Assembly (NCBI RefSeq): GCF_007679345.1
Contig: NZ_VEGH01000001.1
Location: 372,001-436,000 of the forward strand
DNA from: Cellulosimicrobium cellulans
GTDB taxonomy: Bacteria > Actinomycetota > Actinomycetes > Actinomycetales > Cellulomonadaceae
Direction: 5' to 3'
Length of the DNA: 64,000 nucleotides
A program made the position numbers and the translations under genes. This document shows, in pieces, positions 24,010 through 33,519 of this stretch. Position 1 is the first letter of the stretch. Each line of letters starts with the position of its first letter. The notes under the pieces are model-generated. The model searched no databases. It was not told the DNA's origin and was given only the letters and a program-made list of their open reading frames with translations.

Positions 24010-26340
24010 ATGCCACACGCCCGTCCGACATGGTCGGAGCGGCTGCGCCGCCCGGCCGCCCTCGCCGCTGCGGCGGCCGTCGTCGCGATCCTGGCGCCGG
24101 CGTCGCCGGCCACCGCAGCGGTCACGGCCACCGTCACGCTCTCCGCACCGGTCGCGGGGGCGGAGCGGATCGACCGCACCGCCACCTACGACCTGAGCTG
24201 CGACTTCGACGGACCGACCGAGCGCACGGGCGGGTTCTGGGCGCTCAGCAGCAGCGCGGGTCGCGCCGGCGGCGGCGAGCTCACCCTGGTCGACGACGGC
24301 CTGCACCGCTCCGGGCAGTTCACCATCGACTACGCCGCGCTGCCGGCGGGCTCGTACACGATCACCGCGGCCTGCTACACGACGTCGTCGTCCTCGGTAT
24401 GGACGACCCGGCCCGTCACGCTGGGCGACGTCGCGACGTCCACCACCGTCGTCTCGCCCGGCACCGTAGTGCTCGGCCAGCAGTCGACCCTGGCCGCGAC
24501 CGTCGTCGGCGTCCCCGCCGGCCAGCTCGTCCACTTCGCCCTCGGCGAGGACGAGATCGGGACCGCACCCGTCGACGCCTCGGGCCGCGCGCAGATCTCC
24601 TACGCGTTCACGACCTCCGGGACGGTGTACGCCCGGTTCCTCGGCTCGGAGGGCTTCGCCCCCTCGGGCTCCCTGTCCTCGGTGACCGTGCTGTCCGACG
24701 TCGTCGCGGGCACGTACTCGTACGCGCCGCGCCCGACCGTGGGCACCCGGGTCCAGTTCGACACCTGGGGCTGGAGCCCGTCACCGCAGCAGGGCCTCAC
24801 CCTCGGCTACGCGTGGTCGGTCGGCGGCGAGGTCGTCAGCCGCGAGGAGACCTTCACCCCGTCGGCCGAGCAGGTCGGCCAGGAGCTGTCCGTCACCGTG
24901 ACCGGCTCGCACCCGCTCCTGGCACCCGGCACCGCGAAGTCGCTCACGACCGTCATCGGCACCGTCGAGCGCGGGACGATCACCGAGGGGCACGTGAGCG
25001 TCGAGGGCACCGTGGACGGCCAGGCCGTCCTGGGGCAGCCGCTCGTCGCGCGCGCCTCGGGCTGGACGGGCGCGACCGTCTCCTACCAGTGGTTCATCGG
25101 CGACGACGAGTTCTCGCGCCCCGGTGACACCTACACGCCGGTGCCGGCCGACCTGGGCCGGTCGATCCGGCTGCGCGCCACCGTCACCGCCCCCGGCATG
25201 ACGACGGTCTGGGACGACGCGTGGGTCCGGGGCTCGGTCGCGACCCCGACCGTCACCGTCGGTTCGTCCACCGTGACCGTCGGCCGCGACGCCGTCGTGC
25301 CCGTCACCGTCGCCGGCCCCGCGGGCGCGCCGGTCCCCGCGGGCGAGGTGCAGGTCACCCTGACGCCCCGTGCCGGCGGCGACCCGGTCGCCCTCGACCC
25401 GGCGTCGCTCACCGGCAGCGGCACCGCCTCCGTCTCCGTGGCCGGCCTCGCGGTGGGCACCTACGACGTCGTCGCGACGTACCTGCCCGGGTCGAGCCCC
25501 CACGCCGCGTACTCGGTCCCCGCGGCGACCGACCTGCCGTCCGACCCGTACCGCACCGCCACCGGCTCCGGCACCGTCACCGTGACCAAGGCCGCGGTCG
25601 GGGTGCGGCTCGACGGCGCGCTGACGGTGGCGGTCGCGACCCGGGGCGAGCTGACCGCGGCCGTCACCGGCGCCGCCGCGGGACAGGCGTTCGTCGTGCG
25701 CGAGGGCGGCACCGTCCTCGGGCGCGGCACGGTCGCGGCGGGCGGCGGTCTGACGTTCCGCCTGCCCGTCCTCGCCGTCGGCGCCCACGACGTCGTCGTG
25801 GAGCTGCCCGAGACCGCCACCACGCTGGCCGCGTCGGCGACGGCGCGGGTGACGGTCCTCGGCGAGCCGCCCCGCGTGGGCGTGCTGCCGACCGCGGCGC
25901 TGGACACCCCGAAGGCCGCGACGGCCCCGGGGCAGCAGATGGAGCTCGTGGCCGAGGGCTTCCAGCCCGGCGAGACCGTCGCGTTCTACCTGCACTCCGA
26001 CCCGGTGTTCCTCGGCACGGCCGTCGCCGGCGCGGACGGGGTCGCCCGCCTGCTCGCGACCGTCCCCGCGGACGTCCCGGCTGGCGCGCACACGGTGTAC
26101 GCGACCGGCGGCACGACCGGGCGCTGGGCGACGCTGGCCGTCGAGCTGGCCGTCCCCGGCGCAGCGGCGGCTCCGTCGGCCGGGACCGGGGCTCCTGCGG
26201 CAGCGCCGCCGGCCGCGGCGGCCGGGGACCTGGCCGTCACGGGCGCGCAGACCGGCGGGGCGCTGGCCGCCGCGTGGCTGCTGCTGCTCGGCGGCGCGGG
26301 TCTCGTCGTGCTCGCCCGTCGGGCGCGCGCGTCGCGCTGA
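24010..26340 (+). CDS. Ig-like-repeat surface protein with LAxTG sorting signal, 776 aa
   Basis: The ATG at 24010 follows GAACGAGGGAACCC. A Sec signal peptide (ERLRRPAALAAAAAVVAILA, ending near SPATAA) is followed by about 700 residues of beta-rich modules of bacterial Ig-like type (TVTVGSSTVTVGRDAVVPVT, PAGEVQVTLTP). They are Val/Thr/Gly-rich with few charges and only two Cys near the N-terminus. The end is a sorting signal: LAVTG at about 741, a hydrophobic helix, then ARRARASR. LAxTG is the motif used by actinobacterial class E sortases; no sortase is nearby. It is likely a wall-anchored adhesin or stalk protein. Confidence 0.85.
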   Translation: MPHARPTWSERLRRPAALAAAAAVVAILAPASPATAAVTATVTLSAPVAGAERIDRTATYDLSCDFDGPTERTGGFWALSSSAGRAGGGELTLVDDGLHRSGQFTIDYAALPAGSYTITAACYTTSSSSVWTTRPVTLGDVATSTTVVSPGTVVLGQQSTLAATVVGVPAGQLVHFALGEDEIGTAPVDASGRAQISYAFTTSGTVYARFLGSEGFAPSGSLSSVTVLSDVVAGTYSYAPRPTVGTRVQFDTWGWSPSPQQGLTLGYAWSVGGEVVSREETFTPSAEQVGQELSVTVTGSHPLLAPGTAKSLTTVIGTVERGTITEGHVSVEGTVDGQAVLGQPLVARASGWTGATVSYQWFIGDDEFSRPGDTYTPVPADLGRSIRLRATVTAPGMTTVWDDAWVRGSVATPTVTVGSSTVTVGRDAVVPVTVAGPAGAPVPAGEVQVTLTPRAGGDPVALDPASLTGSGTASVSVAGLAVGTYDVVATYLPGSSPHAAYSVPAATDLPSDPYRTATGSGTVTVTKAAVGVRLDGALTVAVATRGELTAAVTGAAAGQAFVVREGGTVLGRGTVAAGGGLTFRLPVLAVGAHDVVVELPETATTLAASATARVTVLGEPPRVGVLPTAALDTPKAATAPGQQMELVAEGFQPGETVAFYLHSDPVFLGTAVAGADGVARLLATVPADVPAGAHTVYATGGTTGRWATLAVELAVPGAAAAPSAGTGAPAAAPPAAAAGDLAVTGAQTGGALAAAWLLLLGGAGLVVLARRARASR

Positions 26341-26398
26341 CTCCCGGGCGCTGCCCCGGGCTGCCCGGCGAGCTGGGGCGAGCGGGCGCCACCCTCCG

Positions 26399-26551
26399 CC
26401 GAGGTAGGACCCCTGCACCGAGGTAGGGCCGTCCACGGTCCTACCTCGGCGCGCGGGTCCTACCTCGGCGCGCGGGTCCTACCTCGGCGCGCGGGTCCTA
26501 CCTCGGCGCGCGGGTCCTCCCTCGGCGCGCGGGTCCTCCCTCGGCACGAGG
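26399..26551. repeat. 19-bp tandem repeat array with upstream inverted copies
   Basis: Four identical copies of TACCTCGGCGCGCGGGTCC start at 26442, 26461, 26480 and 26499. A variant starting TCCCTCGG follows at 26518 and a decayed copy at 26537. Upstream, CCGAGGTAGG occurs twice (26399 and 26418) and is the reverse complement of the CCTACCTCGG core, so hairpins of several registers can form. The array lies between two convergent genes. Confidence 0.85.
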
Positions 26552-26579
26552 TGCGGGCGGGCGAGCGATCTCGGCGTCG

Positions 26580-27347
26580 TCAGCGGCGCCCCGCGCGGGG
26601 GCGGTCGCCCGCCGTCACGCCCTCCCAGCCCGGACGGGTCGGGCGCGTGCCGAGGCGGTCCGGCCGGGAGCGGTAGACGACGTACGGCCGCCAGAGGTAC
26701 CCGAGCGGGACGCTGAACACGTGCACCAGCCGCGTGAACGGCCACAGCGCGAACAGCAGCATGGCCGCCATGCCGTGCAGCTGGAACCCGAGCGGGGCGT
26801 CCGCCATGAGCTCCGGGTGCAGGTCGAACCGGAAGATGCCGCGGAACCACACGGAGACGCCCTCGCGGTAGTCGTAGTGGCCGCCGAGGTTGAGGATCGA
26901 GCCCGCGATCGTGTTCCACATGCCCAGCGCGATGACGACCGCGAGCACCAGGTACATCACCTTGTCCATGCGGGTGGTCGCGCGGAACACCGGCCCGACG
27001 GTCCGCCGCCGGTAGATGAGCAGGACCAGCCCGACCAGGGTGCACACCCCGGCGACGGCGCCGATGCTGATCGCGAGCGCGTGGTAGACCTCGTCGCTCA
27101 TCCCGACCGCCCGAGTCCAGGACTTCGGGATGCCGAGGCCCATGACGTGCCCGAGGAACACGGCGAGGATGCCGAAGTGGAACAGCGGGCTGGCCCAGCG
27201 CAGCAGCCGCCGCTCGTAGAGCTGGGACGACCGCGTGGTCCAGCCGAACTTGTCGTACCGGTACCGCCAGACGTGGCCGAGCACGAACACGGCCAGGCAG
27301 ACGTAGGGCACGACGACCCAGAGCAGGACGTCCCGGGTGGAGGTCAT
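26580..27347 (-). CDS. narI: Respiratory nitrate reductase gamma subunit (cytochrome b)
   Basis: A five-helix membrane cytochrome of 255 residues that passes quinol electrons to NarH. The first helix is TSTRDVLLWVVVPYVCLAVF. Likely haem-b His ligands are in SPLFHFGILAVFLGHVMG and in FQLHGMAAMLLFALWPFTRLVHVF (within longer helices), as in E. coli NarI. ATG at 27347 overlaps the narJ stop (ATGA). The last 42 codons are duplicated at 23699-23827. Confidence 0.94.
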   Translation of the reverse strand: MTSTRDVLLWVVVPYVCLAVFVLGHVWRYRYDKFGWTTRSSQLYERRLLRWASPLFHFGILAVFLGHVMGLGIPKSWTRAVGMSDEVYHALAISIGAVAGVCTLVGLVLLIYRRRTVGPVFRATTRMDKVMYLVLAVVIALGMWNTIAGSILNLGGHYDYREGVSVWFRGIFRFDLHPELMADAPLGFQLHGMAAMLLFALWPFTRLVHVFSVPLGYLWRPYVVYRSRPDRLGTRPTRPGWEGVTAGDRPRAGRR

Positions 27348-28018
27348 GGGCGGGCTCCGATCGTGACGGGCTGCGGTCCGGGGTAGGTGTCGAGGCCGAC
27401 GTCCTCGTCGGGCGGGCCCTCGGCGGCGAGCCGGGCGACGGCCTCCCGGTCGTCGCCGCCGAGCGGCGGGAGGGTGGCGCACACCGACACCAGGGCGTCG
27501 GCCCACGGGGACCGGGCGTCGAGGAGCGCGAGCCGCAGCAGCTCGAGCCCCGCCCGGTGCGCGAGCAGCAGCCCGATGCCGGCGGCCCGGCCGGCGGCGT
27601 CCCCCGCGCCGCACAGCTCCAGGACGACCCCGAGGTGGTCGGGCAGCTCGCCGTCGGCGACCTCGAAGCCCGCGTGCCGCAGCGCCTGGGTGACCTCGAC
27701 GAGCGCGACCCCGCGCCGGCGGGTGTCGCCGTAGGCGTAGTACGTCAGGTACGGGCTGCACCGGCGCTTGAGGTCGAAGGTCGCGACGTAGTCGGTGGCG
27801 AGCTCCGGGACGGGACGGGCCCCGAGGTGGTCGGCGAGGCGGCGCAGCGGGTCGCCGACCTCCGGGCGCACCTCGTCGAGCGCCGCGCGGACGGTGGGCA
27901 GCAGCGCGAGCAGGTCCTCGGTCGGGTAGTCGAGCAGGAGCGCGGCGGCGCGGTGCGCGACGGCGTGCTCGCGGGTCGCCAGGCGCCGGGCGGTGGCGGC
28001 GCGCTCGACGCGGTTCAC
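27344..28018 (-). CDS. narJ: Nitrate reductase assembly chaperone (delta)
   Basis: A 224-residue, all-helical TorD/NarJ-type chaperone that inserts molybdenum cofactor into NarG. The family signature YVATFDLKRRCSPYLTYYAY is clear. GTG start at 28018 overlaps the narH stop by four bases (GTGA), and its own stop overlaps narI. It sits in the standard narGHJI order. Confidence 0.92.
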   Translation of the reverse strand: MNRVERAATARRLATREHAVAHRAAALLLDYPTEDLLALLPTVRAALDEVRPEVGDPLRRLADHLGARPVPELATDYVATFDLKRRCSPYLTYYAYGDTRRRGVALVEVTQALRHAGFEVADGELPDHLGVVLELCGAGDAAGRAAGIGLLLAHRAGLELLRLALLDARSPWADALVSVCATLPPLGGDDREAVARLAAEGPPDEDVGLDTYPGPQPVTIGARP

Positions 28019-29760
28019 GGCGCCCCCGTCCCGGGGCCGCTCGCACCGTCGGCGTCCGGCCCCGGGTCCGGGTCGCCCGCGGCTCCTGCGTCCCCCGGAC
28101 CCCCCGCCCGCGGCGGGAACATCCCCTCGGGCGCCCCCTTGCCGTCCCAGTTGAGCAGGTTGACCCGCGCCCGCCGGCTCGACGGGTCGGCCACCGTGTC
28201 CGCGGTCTGCCGCTGCTGCAGCATGTGGAAGTTCTCCACCGCGACGGGGTCGTTCCGGAACGCGCCGCCCGAGCCCTCGCCGAACGGCCCGGACCCGCCC
28301 ATCCCCGGACCGCCGTCGTAGTCCAGCGCGCACTCGGTGGCCAGCTCCTCGAGCTGGTGCGCCTGCTCGGCGTGCGCGGTCGGGATGACGTACCGCTCCT
28401 CGTACTTGGCGATCGCGAGCAGCCGGTACATCTCCCGCATCCCGGCCTCGTCCATCCCGACGTCCGCGGGGATCGACGGGTCGCCGGCGCGGCCCATGTT
28501 CAGGTCGCGCATGTACGACCGCATGGCGGCGAGCTTGCGGAGCACCGCCGTCACCGGGGCGGTGTCGCCGGCGGTGAACAGCTCGGCCAGGTACTCGACC
28601 GGGATGCGCAGGGTGTCGATGGCGGCGAACAGGTTGCCGGCCGCCTCGGCGTCCTCGCCGGTCTCGGCCACGACGTCCACGACCGGCGACAGCGGCGGGA
28701 TGTACCAGACCATCGGCATCGTGCGGTACTCGGGGTGCAGGGGCAGCGCCACCTCGTAGTCGTGGATCAGCCGCCACACCGGCGACCGCTGGGCCGCCTC
28801 GACCCAGTCCCGCGGGATGCCCGCGCGCTCGGCCTCCCGGACCACCTCGGGGTCCCGCGGGTCGAGCAGGACCTCGCGCTGGGCCGCGAGCAGCCGCTTC
28901 TCGTCCGGCTCGCTCGCCGCGGCGAGCACCCGGTCGGCGTCGTAGAGCACCAGCCCGAGGTAGCGCAGCCGCCCGACGCACGTCTCGGAGCAGACGGTCG
29001 GCAGCCCGACCTCGATGCGCGGGAAGCAGAACGTGCACTTCTCGGCCTTGCCGGTGCGGTGGTTGAAGTAGATCTTCTTGTACGGGCAGCCGGTGACGCA
29101 CTTGCGCCAGCCGCGGCACTTGTCCTGGTCGACGAGGACGATGCCGTCCTCCGCCCGCTTGTAGATCGCGCCCGAGGGGCAGGACGCGGCGCACGACGGG
29201 TTGAGGCAGTGCTCGCAGATCCGCGGCAGGTAGAACATGAACGTCTGCTCGAACTCGAGCCGCACCTTGTCCGACACCTTCTGCAGCACCGGGTCGGCCG
29301 CGGTGAGCGTCGGCCCGCCGCCCAGGTCGTCGTCCCAGTTGGCCGACCACCTCACCTGCATGTCCTGGCCGGTGAGCAGGGACTTCGGCCGGGCGACGGG
29401 GCTGTGCTCCTGCAGCGGCGCGGAGGTCAGCCGGTCGTAGTCGTAGGTCCACGGCTCGTAGTAGGCGTCGATCGACGGCTGCTTGGGGCTGGCGAAGATC
29501 GTCAGCAGGTTCTTCAGCCGGCCGCCGGCCTTGAGCTGGAGCCTGCCGCGCCGGTTCAGCGTCCAGCCGCCCTCCCAGCGCTCCTGGTCCTCGTAGCCGC
29601 GCGGGTAGCCCTGGCCGGGCCGGGTCTCGACGTTGTTGAACCAGACGTACTCGGTGCCCGCGCGGTTCGTCCACGCCTGCTTGCACGTGACCGAGCAGGT
29701 GTGGCACCCGATGCACTTGTCGAGGTTCATCACCATCGCCATCTGCGCCATGACTCGCAT
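28015..29760 (-). CDS. narH: Respiratory nitrate reductase beta subunit (Fe-S)
   Basis: A 581-residue iron-sulfur subunit. Cluster motifs are CIGCHTCSVTCKQ near the N-terminus, then CEHCLNPSCAASCP, CRGWRKCVTGCP and CTFCFP with CSETCVG. The Trp in CRGWRKC replaces a Cys ligand, marking the [3Fe-4S] cluster as in E. coli NarH. Electrons pass from NarI haem to NarG. ATG at 29760 overlaps the narG stop (TGATG). Its acidic Gly-rich C-terminus (about 40 residues) is longer than in proteobacteria. Confidence 0.95.
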   Translation of the reverse strand: MRVMAQMAMVMNLDKCIGCHTCSVTCKQAWTNRAGTEYVWFNNVETRPGQGYPRGYEDQERWEGGWTLNRRGRLQLKAGGRLKNLLTIFASPKQPSIDAYYEPWTYDYDRLTSAPLQEHSPVARPKSLLTGQDMQVRWSANWDDDLGGGPTLTAADPVLQKVSDKVRLEFEQTFMFYLPRICEHCLNPSCAASCPSGAIYKRAEDGIVLVDQDKCRGWRKCVTGCPYKKIYFNHRTGKAEKCTFCFPRIEVGLPTVCSETCVGRLRYLGLVLYDADRVLAAASEPDEKRLLAAQREVLLDPRDPEVVREAERAGIPRDWVEAAQRSPVWRLIHDYEVALPLHPEYRTMPMVWYIPPLSPVVDVVAETGEDAEAAGNLFAAIDTLRIPVEYLAELFTAGDTAPVTAVLRKLAAMRSYMRDLNMGRAGDPSIPADVGMDEAGMREMYRLLAIAKYEERYVIPTAHAEQAHQLEELATECALDYDGGPGMGGSGPFGEGSGGAFRNDPVAVENFHMLQQRQTADTVADPSSRRARVNLLNWDGKGAPEGMFPPRAGGPGDAGAAGDPDPGPDADGASGPGTGAP

Positions 29761-32700
29761 CAGTACTGCACCTCCTGGCTGCGGCGGCGGACGACGGTGA
29801 CCTCGTCGCGCTGGTTGCCGGTGGGACCGAGGTAGTTGAACGCGTAGGACAGCTGCGCGTAGCCGCCGACCAGGTGGGTCGGCTTGATGAGCAGCCGGGT
29901 CAGCGAGTTGTGGATGCCGCCCCGTCGCCCGGTGGTCTCGGTGAGCGGCACGTCGATGAGCCGGTCCTGCGCGTGGTGCATGTAGACGGTGCCGGCGGGC
30001 ATCCGGTGCGACACCACCGCCCGCGCCACGACGACGCCGTTGCGGTTGACCGCCTCGACCCAGTCGTTGTCCGCGACGCCGATGGTCTCCGCGTCGCGGT
30101 CGCTCATCCAGATGGTCGGGCCGCCGCGGGACAGCGACAGCATGAACAGGTTGTCCTGGTACTCGGAGTGGATCGACCACTTGTTGTGCGGGGTCAGGTA
30201 CCGCACGGTGACGCCCACCCCGCCGTCCCGCGCGCCGCCCGGGCCGCCGAGCAGCGGCTCGTCGAACAGCCGGTTCATGTCGAGCGGCGGCCGGAACACC
30301 GGCAGGTTCTCACCCAGCTCGGTCATCCAGTCGTGGTCGAGGTAGAGGTGCTGCCGGCCGGTGAGCGTGTGCCACGGCTTGAGCCGCTCGACGTTGATGG
30401 TGAACGGGGAGTACCGCCGGCCGCCGGTCTCCGACCCGGACCACTCAGGGGAGGTGATCACGGGGACGGGCTCCTGCTGGGTGTCCCGGAAGCTGACCCG
30501 CTTGCCCGCGTGCTCCTCGGCGAGGTCGGCGAGCGGGCGGCCGGTCCGCGCCTCGAGGGTGTGGAAGCCCTGCACCGCCAGCCGGCCGTTGGTGGTGCCG
30601 GACAGCGCCAGGATCGCCTCGCAGGCGTCGACGTCGCGGGCCAGCGACGGCCGGCCGGCCGCCGGTCCCCCGCGGACGACGCCGTTGACCCGGCCGAGCA
30701 GCTCCACCTCCTGGGTGACGTCGAACGTGACGCCCTTGGTGGTGGTGCCGAGCGTGTCGATCACCGGCCCGAGCGCCGCCATGCGCGCCGCGACCGCCGG
30801 GTAGTCCCGCTCGACCACGACCAGCTTCGGCATGGTCTTCCCGGGCACCGGGTCGCACTCCCCGTCCTTCCAGTCGAGCACCCGGCCGTGCGGGGTGGCG
30901 AGCTCGTCCGGGGTGTCGTGCGTCAGCGGCACGGCGACGACGTCGCGGCGGACCCCGAGGTGCTCGGCCGCGAGCTCGCTGAACCGGCGGGCCAGGGTGT
31001 GGAACGCGTCGAAGTCCGTGCGCGTCTGCCACGGCGGCGCGATCGCGGGGCTGAACGAGTTCACGAACGGGTGCATGTCCGTGGTGTTCAGGTCGTGCTT
31101 CTCGTACCAGGTGGCCGCCGGGAGCACGACGTCGGAGTAGATCGTCGTGCTGGTCATCCGGAAGTCGAGCGCGACGAGCAGGTCGAGCTTCCCGGAGGGC
31201 GCGTCCTCGCGCCAGACCACGTCCCGGGGACGGGCGCCGGGCGGGGCCTCGTCGGCCCGCAGGTTCGAGTCGGTGCCGAGCAGGTGGTGCAGGAAGTACT
31301 CGTTGCCCTTCGCCGAGCTGCCGAGCAGGTTCGCCCGCCAGACGGTGAGGACCCGCGGGAAGTTCTCCGGCGCGTCCGGGTCCTCGGCGGCGAACCGCAG
31401 GTCGCCCGACCGCAGCTGCTCGGGGATCGTCTCGGTCACCGGGCGCCCGGCCTGCTCCGCCTCGTCCGCGAGGTCGAGCGGGTTGCGGTCGAAGGTCGGG
31501 TACGAGGGCATCCAGCCGAGCCGCGCCGACTGCGCGATGAGGTCCGCGGTGGTGCGCCCCGCGAACCGGCCACCCGTCCCCGGCGCCGCCGCGGCGAGGG
31601 TGTCGGCGGAGAACGGGTCGTACCGGAACTGGTCGGTGTTGAGGTACCAGTACGCGGTCTGGATCATCGTCCGGGCGGGCCGACCCCAGTCCAGCGCGTT
31701 GGCGTACATGCCGTGGCCGGTGACCGGCCGCACCTTCTCCTGCCCGACGTAGTGCGCCCAGCCGCCGCCGTTCACCCCCTGGCAGCCGGTGAGGGTCGTC
31801 AGGGTGAGGAACGCCCGGTAGATCGTGTCCGAGTGGAACCAGTGGTTGGTCCCGGCGCCCATGACGATCATCGACCGGCCGCGGGACTCCTCGGCGTTCG
31901 CCGCGAACTCCCGGCCGATCCGCTCGGCCTTCGCCGCCGGCACGCCGGTGAACTGCTCCTGCCAGGCCGGGGTGCACGGCGAGTCGGCGTCGTCGTAGCC
32001 GGTCGGCCACTCGCCCGGCAGCCCGGTCCGCCCGACCCCGTACTGCGCGAGGACCAGGTCGAACACGGTGGTGACGAGGTGCCCGCCGACCCGCCGGACC
32101 GGCACCCCGCGCCGGACGGTGGCGGCGGCGCCGTCGAGGGTGTCGAACCGCGGCAGCACCACCTCGACGGCGCCCTCGCCCGCCGGGTCGTCCGCCATCG
32201 TCAGCAGCGGGTCGACCTCCCCCAGGTCGAGGTTCCACCGGCCCGCGCCGGCCTCGCCGTAGTGGAACCCGAGCGACCCGCCGGGGACGACCGGCGCCCC
32301 GGTGACCCGGTCCACCAGCACCGTCTTGAACGCCGCGTGCTCGCTGCGCGCCTCGGCGCCCGGCAGGTCGGCCGCGGTGAGGAACTTCCCGGGGACGACG
32401 CCGTCGGCGGTCTCGTCGAGGCGGACCAGGAACGGCAGGTCGGTGTACCGCTTCACGTAGTCGGTGAAGTAGGGCACCTGCCGCTCGACGTAGAACTCGC
32501 GCAGCATGACGTGGCCCATCGCCATCGCCAGCGCGCCGTCGGTCCCCGGGGCGGCGGCCAGCCACTCGTCCGCGAACTTCACGTTGTCGGCGTAGTCCGG
32601 CGCGACCGCGACGACCTTCTGGCCGCGGTAGCGTGCCTCGGCCATCCAGTGCGCGTCGGGGGTGCGGGTCACCGGCAGGTTGGAGCCCCACATGATGAGG

Positions 32701-33494
32701 TAGCCCGCGTCCCACCAGTCCCCGGACTCCGGCACGTCGGTCTGGTCGCCGAACACCTGCGGCGACGCCACCGGCAGGTCCGCGTACCAGTCGTAGAACG
32801 ACAGCATCGGCGCGCCGATCAGCGAGTGGTACCGGGCGCCGGCGCCGTGCGACACCATCGACATCGCGGGGATCGGCGAGAACCCGGCCACCCGGTCCGG
32901 CCCGTACGCGCGGATGGTGTGCACCTGCGCGGCCGCGACGATCTCGATCGCCTCGTCCCAGCTCGCGCGGACCAGCCCGCCCTTGCCGCGGACCTCCTTG
33001 TAGCGGCGGGCGGTCGCGGGGTCCTCGACGATGCTCGCCCACGCCGCGACCGGGTCGCCGCCGGCCCGCCGCTTCGCGTCCCGGTACAGCTCCAGCAGCC
33101 GGCCGCGGACGTAGGGGTACCGGACCCGGGTCGGCGAGTAGGTGTACCAGCTGAAGGCGGCGCCGCGCGGGCAGCCCCGGGGCTCGTACTCCGGCCGGTC
33201 CGGGCCGACCGACGGGTAGTCGGTCTCCTGGGACTCCCAGGTGATGATCCCGTCCTTGACGTACACCTTCCACGAGCACGAGCCCGTGCAGTTCACGCCG
33301 TGCGTCGACCGGACGACCTTGTCGTGGCTCCACCGGTCGCGGTAGAAGGTGTCCGCGTCGCGGCCGCCCTGCTGGTAGAGCGTGCGCAGGTCGGGCGACA
33401 CCTCGCCGCGGCGGAGGTGCCGCCCCAGGCGGAGCAGGGCGTCCGAGGCGGGCGAGTCGAGCCCCGGGGCGAGCGGGGTGTCGGGTGCGTTCAC
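29760..33494 (-). CDS. narG: Respiratory nitrate reductase alpha subunit (Mo-bisMGD)
   Basis: A 1244-residue catalytic subunit reducing nitrate to nitrite at the cytoplasmic face. The N-terminus has the FS0 cluster pattern: His65, Cys69 and Cys73 (STHGVNCTGSCSWKVYV) with Cys108 (EPRGCPRGA). The Mo-ligand region SFYDWYADLPVASPQVFGDQ, with the conserved Asp, is intact. GTG start at 33494. There is no Tat signal, as expected for NarG. It begins the narGHJI unit, 25 nt after narK, so all are probably one transcript. The cofactor genes begin about 2.3 kb away. Confidence 0.96.
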   Translation of the reverse strand: MNAPDTPLAPGLDSPASDALLRLGRHLRRGEVSPDLRTLYQQGGRDADTFYRDRWSHDKVVRSTHGVNCTGSCSWKVYVKDGIITWESQETDYPSVGPDRPEYEPRGCPRGAAFSWYTYSPTRVRYPYVRGRLLELYRDAKRRAGGDPVAAWASIVEDPATARRYKEVRGKGGLVRASWDEAIEIVAAAQVHTIRAYGPDRVAGFSPIPAMSMVSHGAGARYHSLIGAPMLSFYDWYADLPVASPQVFGDQTDVPESGDWWDAGYLIMWGSNLPVTRTPDAHWMAEARYRGQKVVAVAPDYADNVKFADEWLAAAPGTDGALAMAMGHVMLREFYVERQVPYFTDYVKRYTDLPFLVRLDETADGVVPGKFLTAADLPGAEARSEHAAFKTVLVDRVTGAPVVPGGSLGFHYGEAGAGRWNLDLGEVDPLLTMADDPAGEGAVEVVLPRFDTLDGAAATVRRGVPVRRVGGHLVTTVFDLVLAQYGVGRTGLPGEWPTGYDDADSPCTPAWQEQFTGVPAAKAERIGREFAANAEESRGRSMIVMGAGTNHWFHSDTIYRAFLTLTTLTGCQGVNGGGWAHYVGQEKVRPVTGHGMYANALDWGRPARTMIQTAYWYLNTDQFRYDPFSADTLAAAAPGTGGRFAGRTTADLIAQSARLGWMPSYPTFDRNPLDLADEAEQAGRPVTETIPEQLRSGDLRFAAEDPDAPENFPRVLTVWRANLLGSSAKGNEYFLHHLLGTDSNLRADEAPPGARPRDVVWREDAPSGKLDLLVALDFRMTSTTIYSDVVLPAATWYEKHDLNTTDMHPFVNSFSPAIAPPWQTRTDFDAFHTLARRFSELAAEHLGVRRDVVAVPLTHDTPDELATPHGRVLDWKDGECDPVPGKTMPKLVVVERDYPAVAARMAALGPVIDTLGTTTKGVTFDVTQEVELLGRVNGVVRGGPAAGRPSLARDVDACEAILALSGTTNGRLAVQGFHTLEARTGRPLADLAEEHAGKRVSFRDTQQEPVPVITSPEWSGSETGGRRYSPFTINVERLKPWHTLTGRQHLYLDHDWMTELGENLPVFRPPLDMNRLFDEPLLGGPGGARDGGVGVTVRYLTPHNKWSIHSEYQDNLFMLSLSRGGPTIWMSDRDAETIGVADNDWVEAVNRNGVVVARAVVSHRMPAGTVYMHHAQDRLIDVPLTETTGRRGGIHNSLTRLLIKPTHLVGGYAQLSYAFNYLGPTGNQRDEVTVVRRRSQEVQY

Positions 33495-33519
33495 GGGGGC
33501 TGCTCCTCGGTCGGACGGG

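Noticed and set aside
24010..26340. Standard LPxTG substrate with a local sortase
   Set aside because: The motif is LAVTG and no sortase gene is present in the window.
26437..26551. CRISPR array
   Set aside because: The 19-bp units are directly adjacent with no unique spacers and there are no cas genes.
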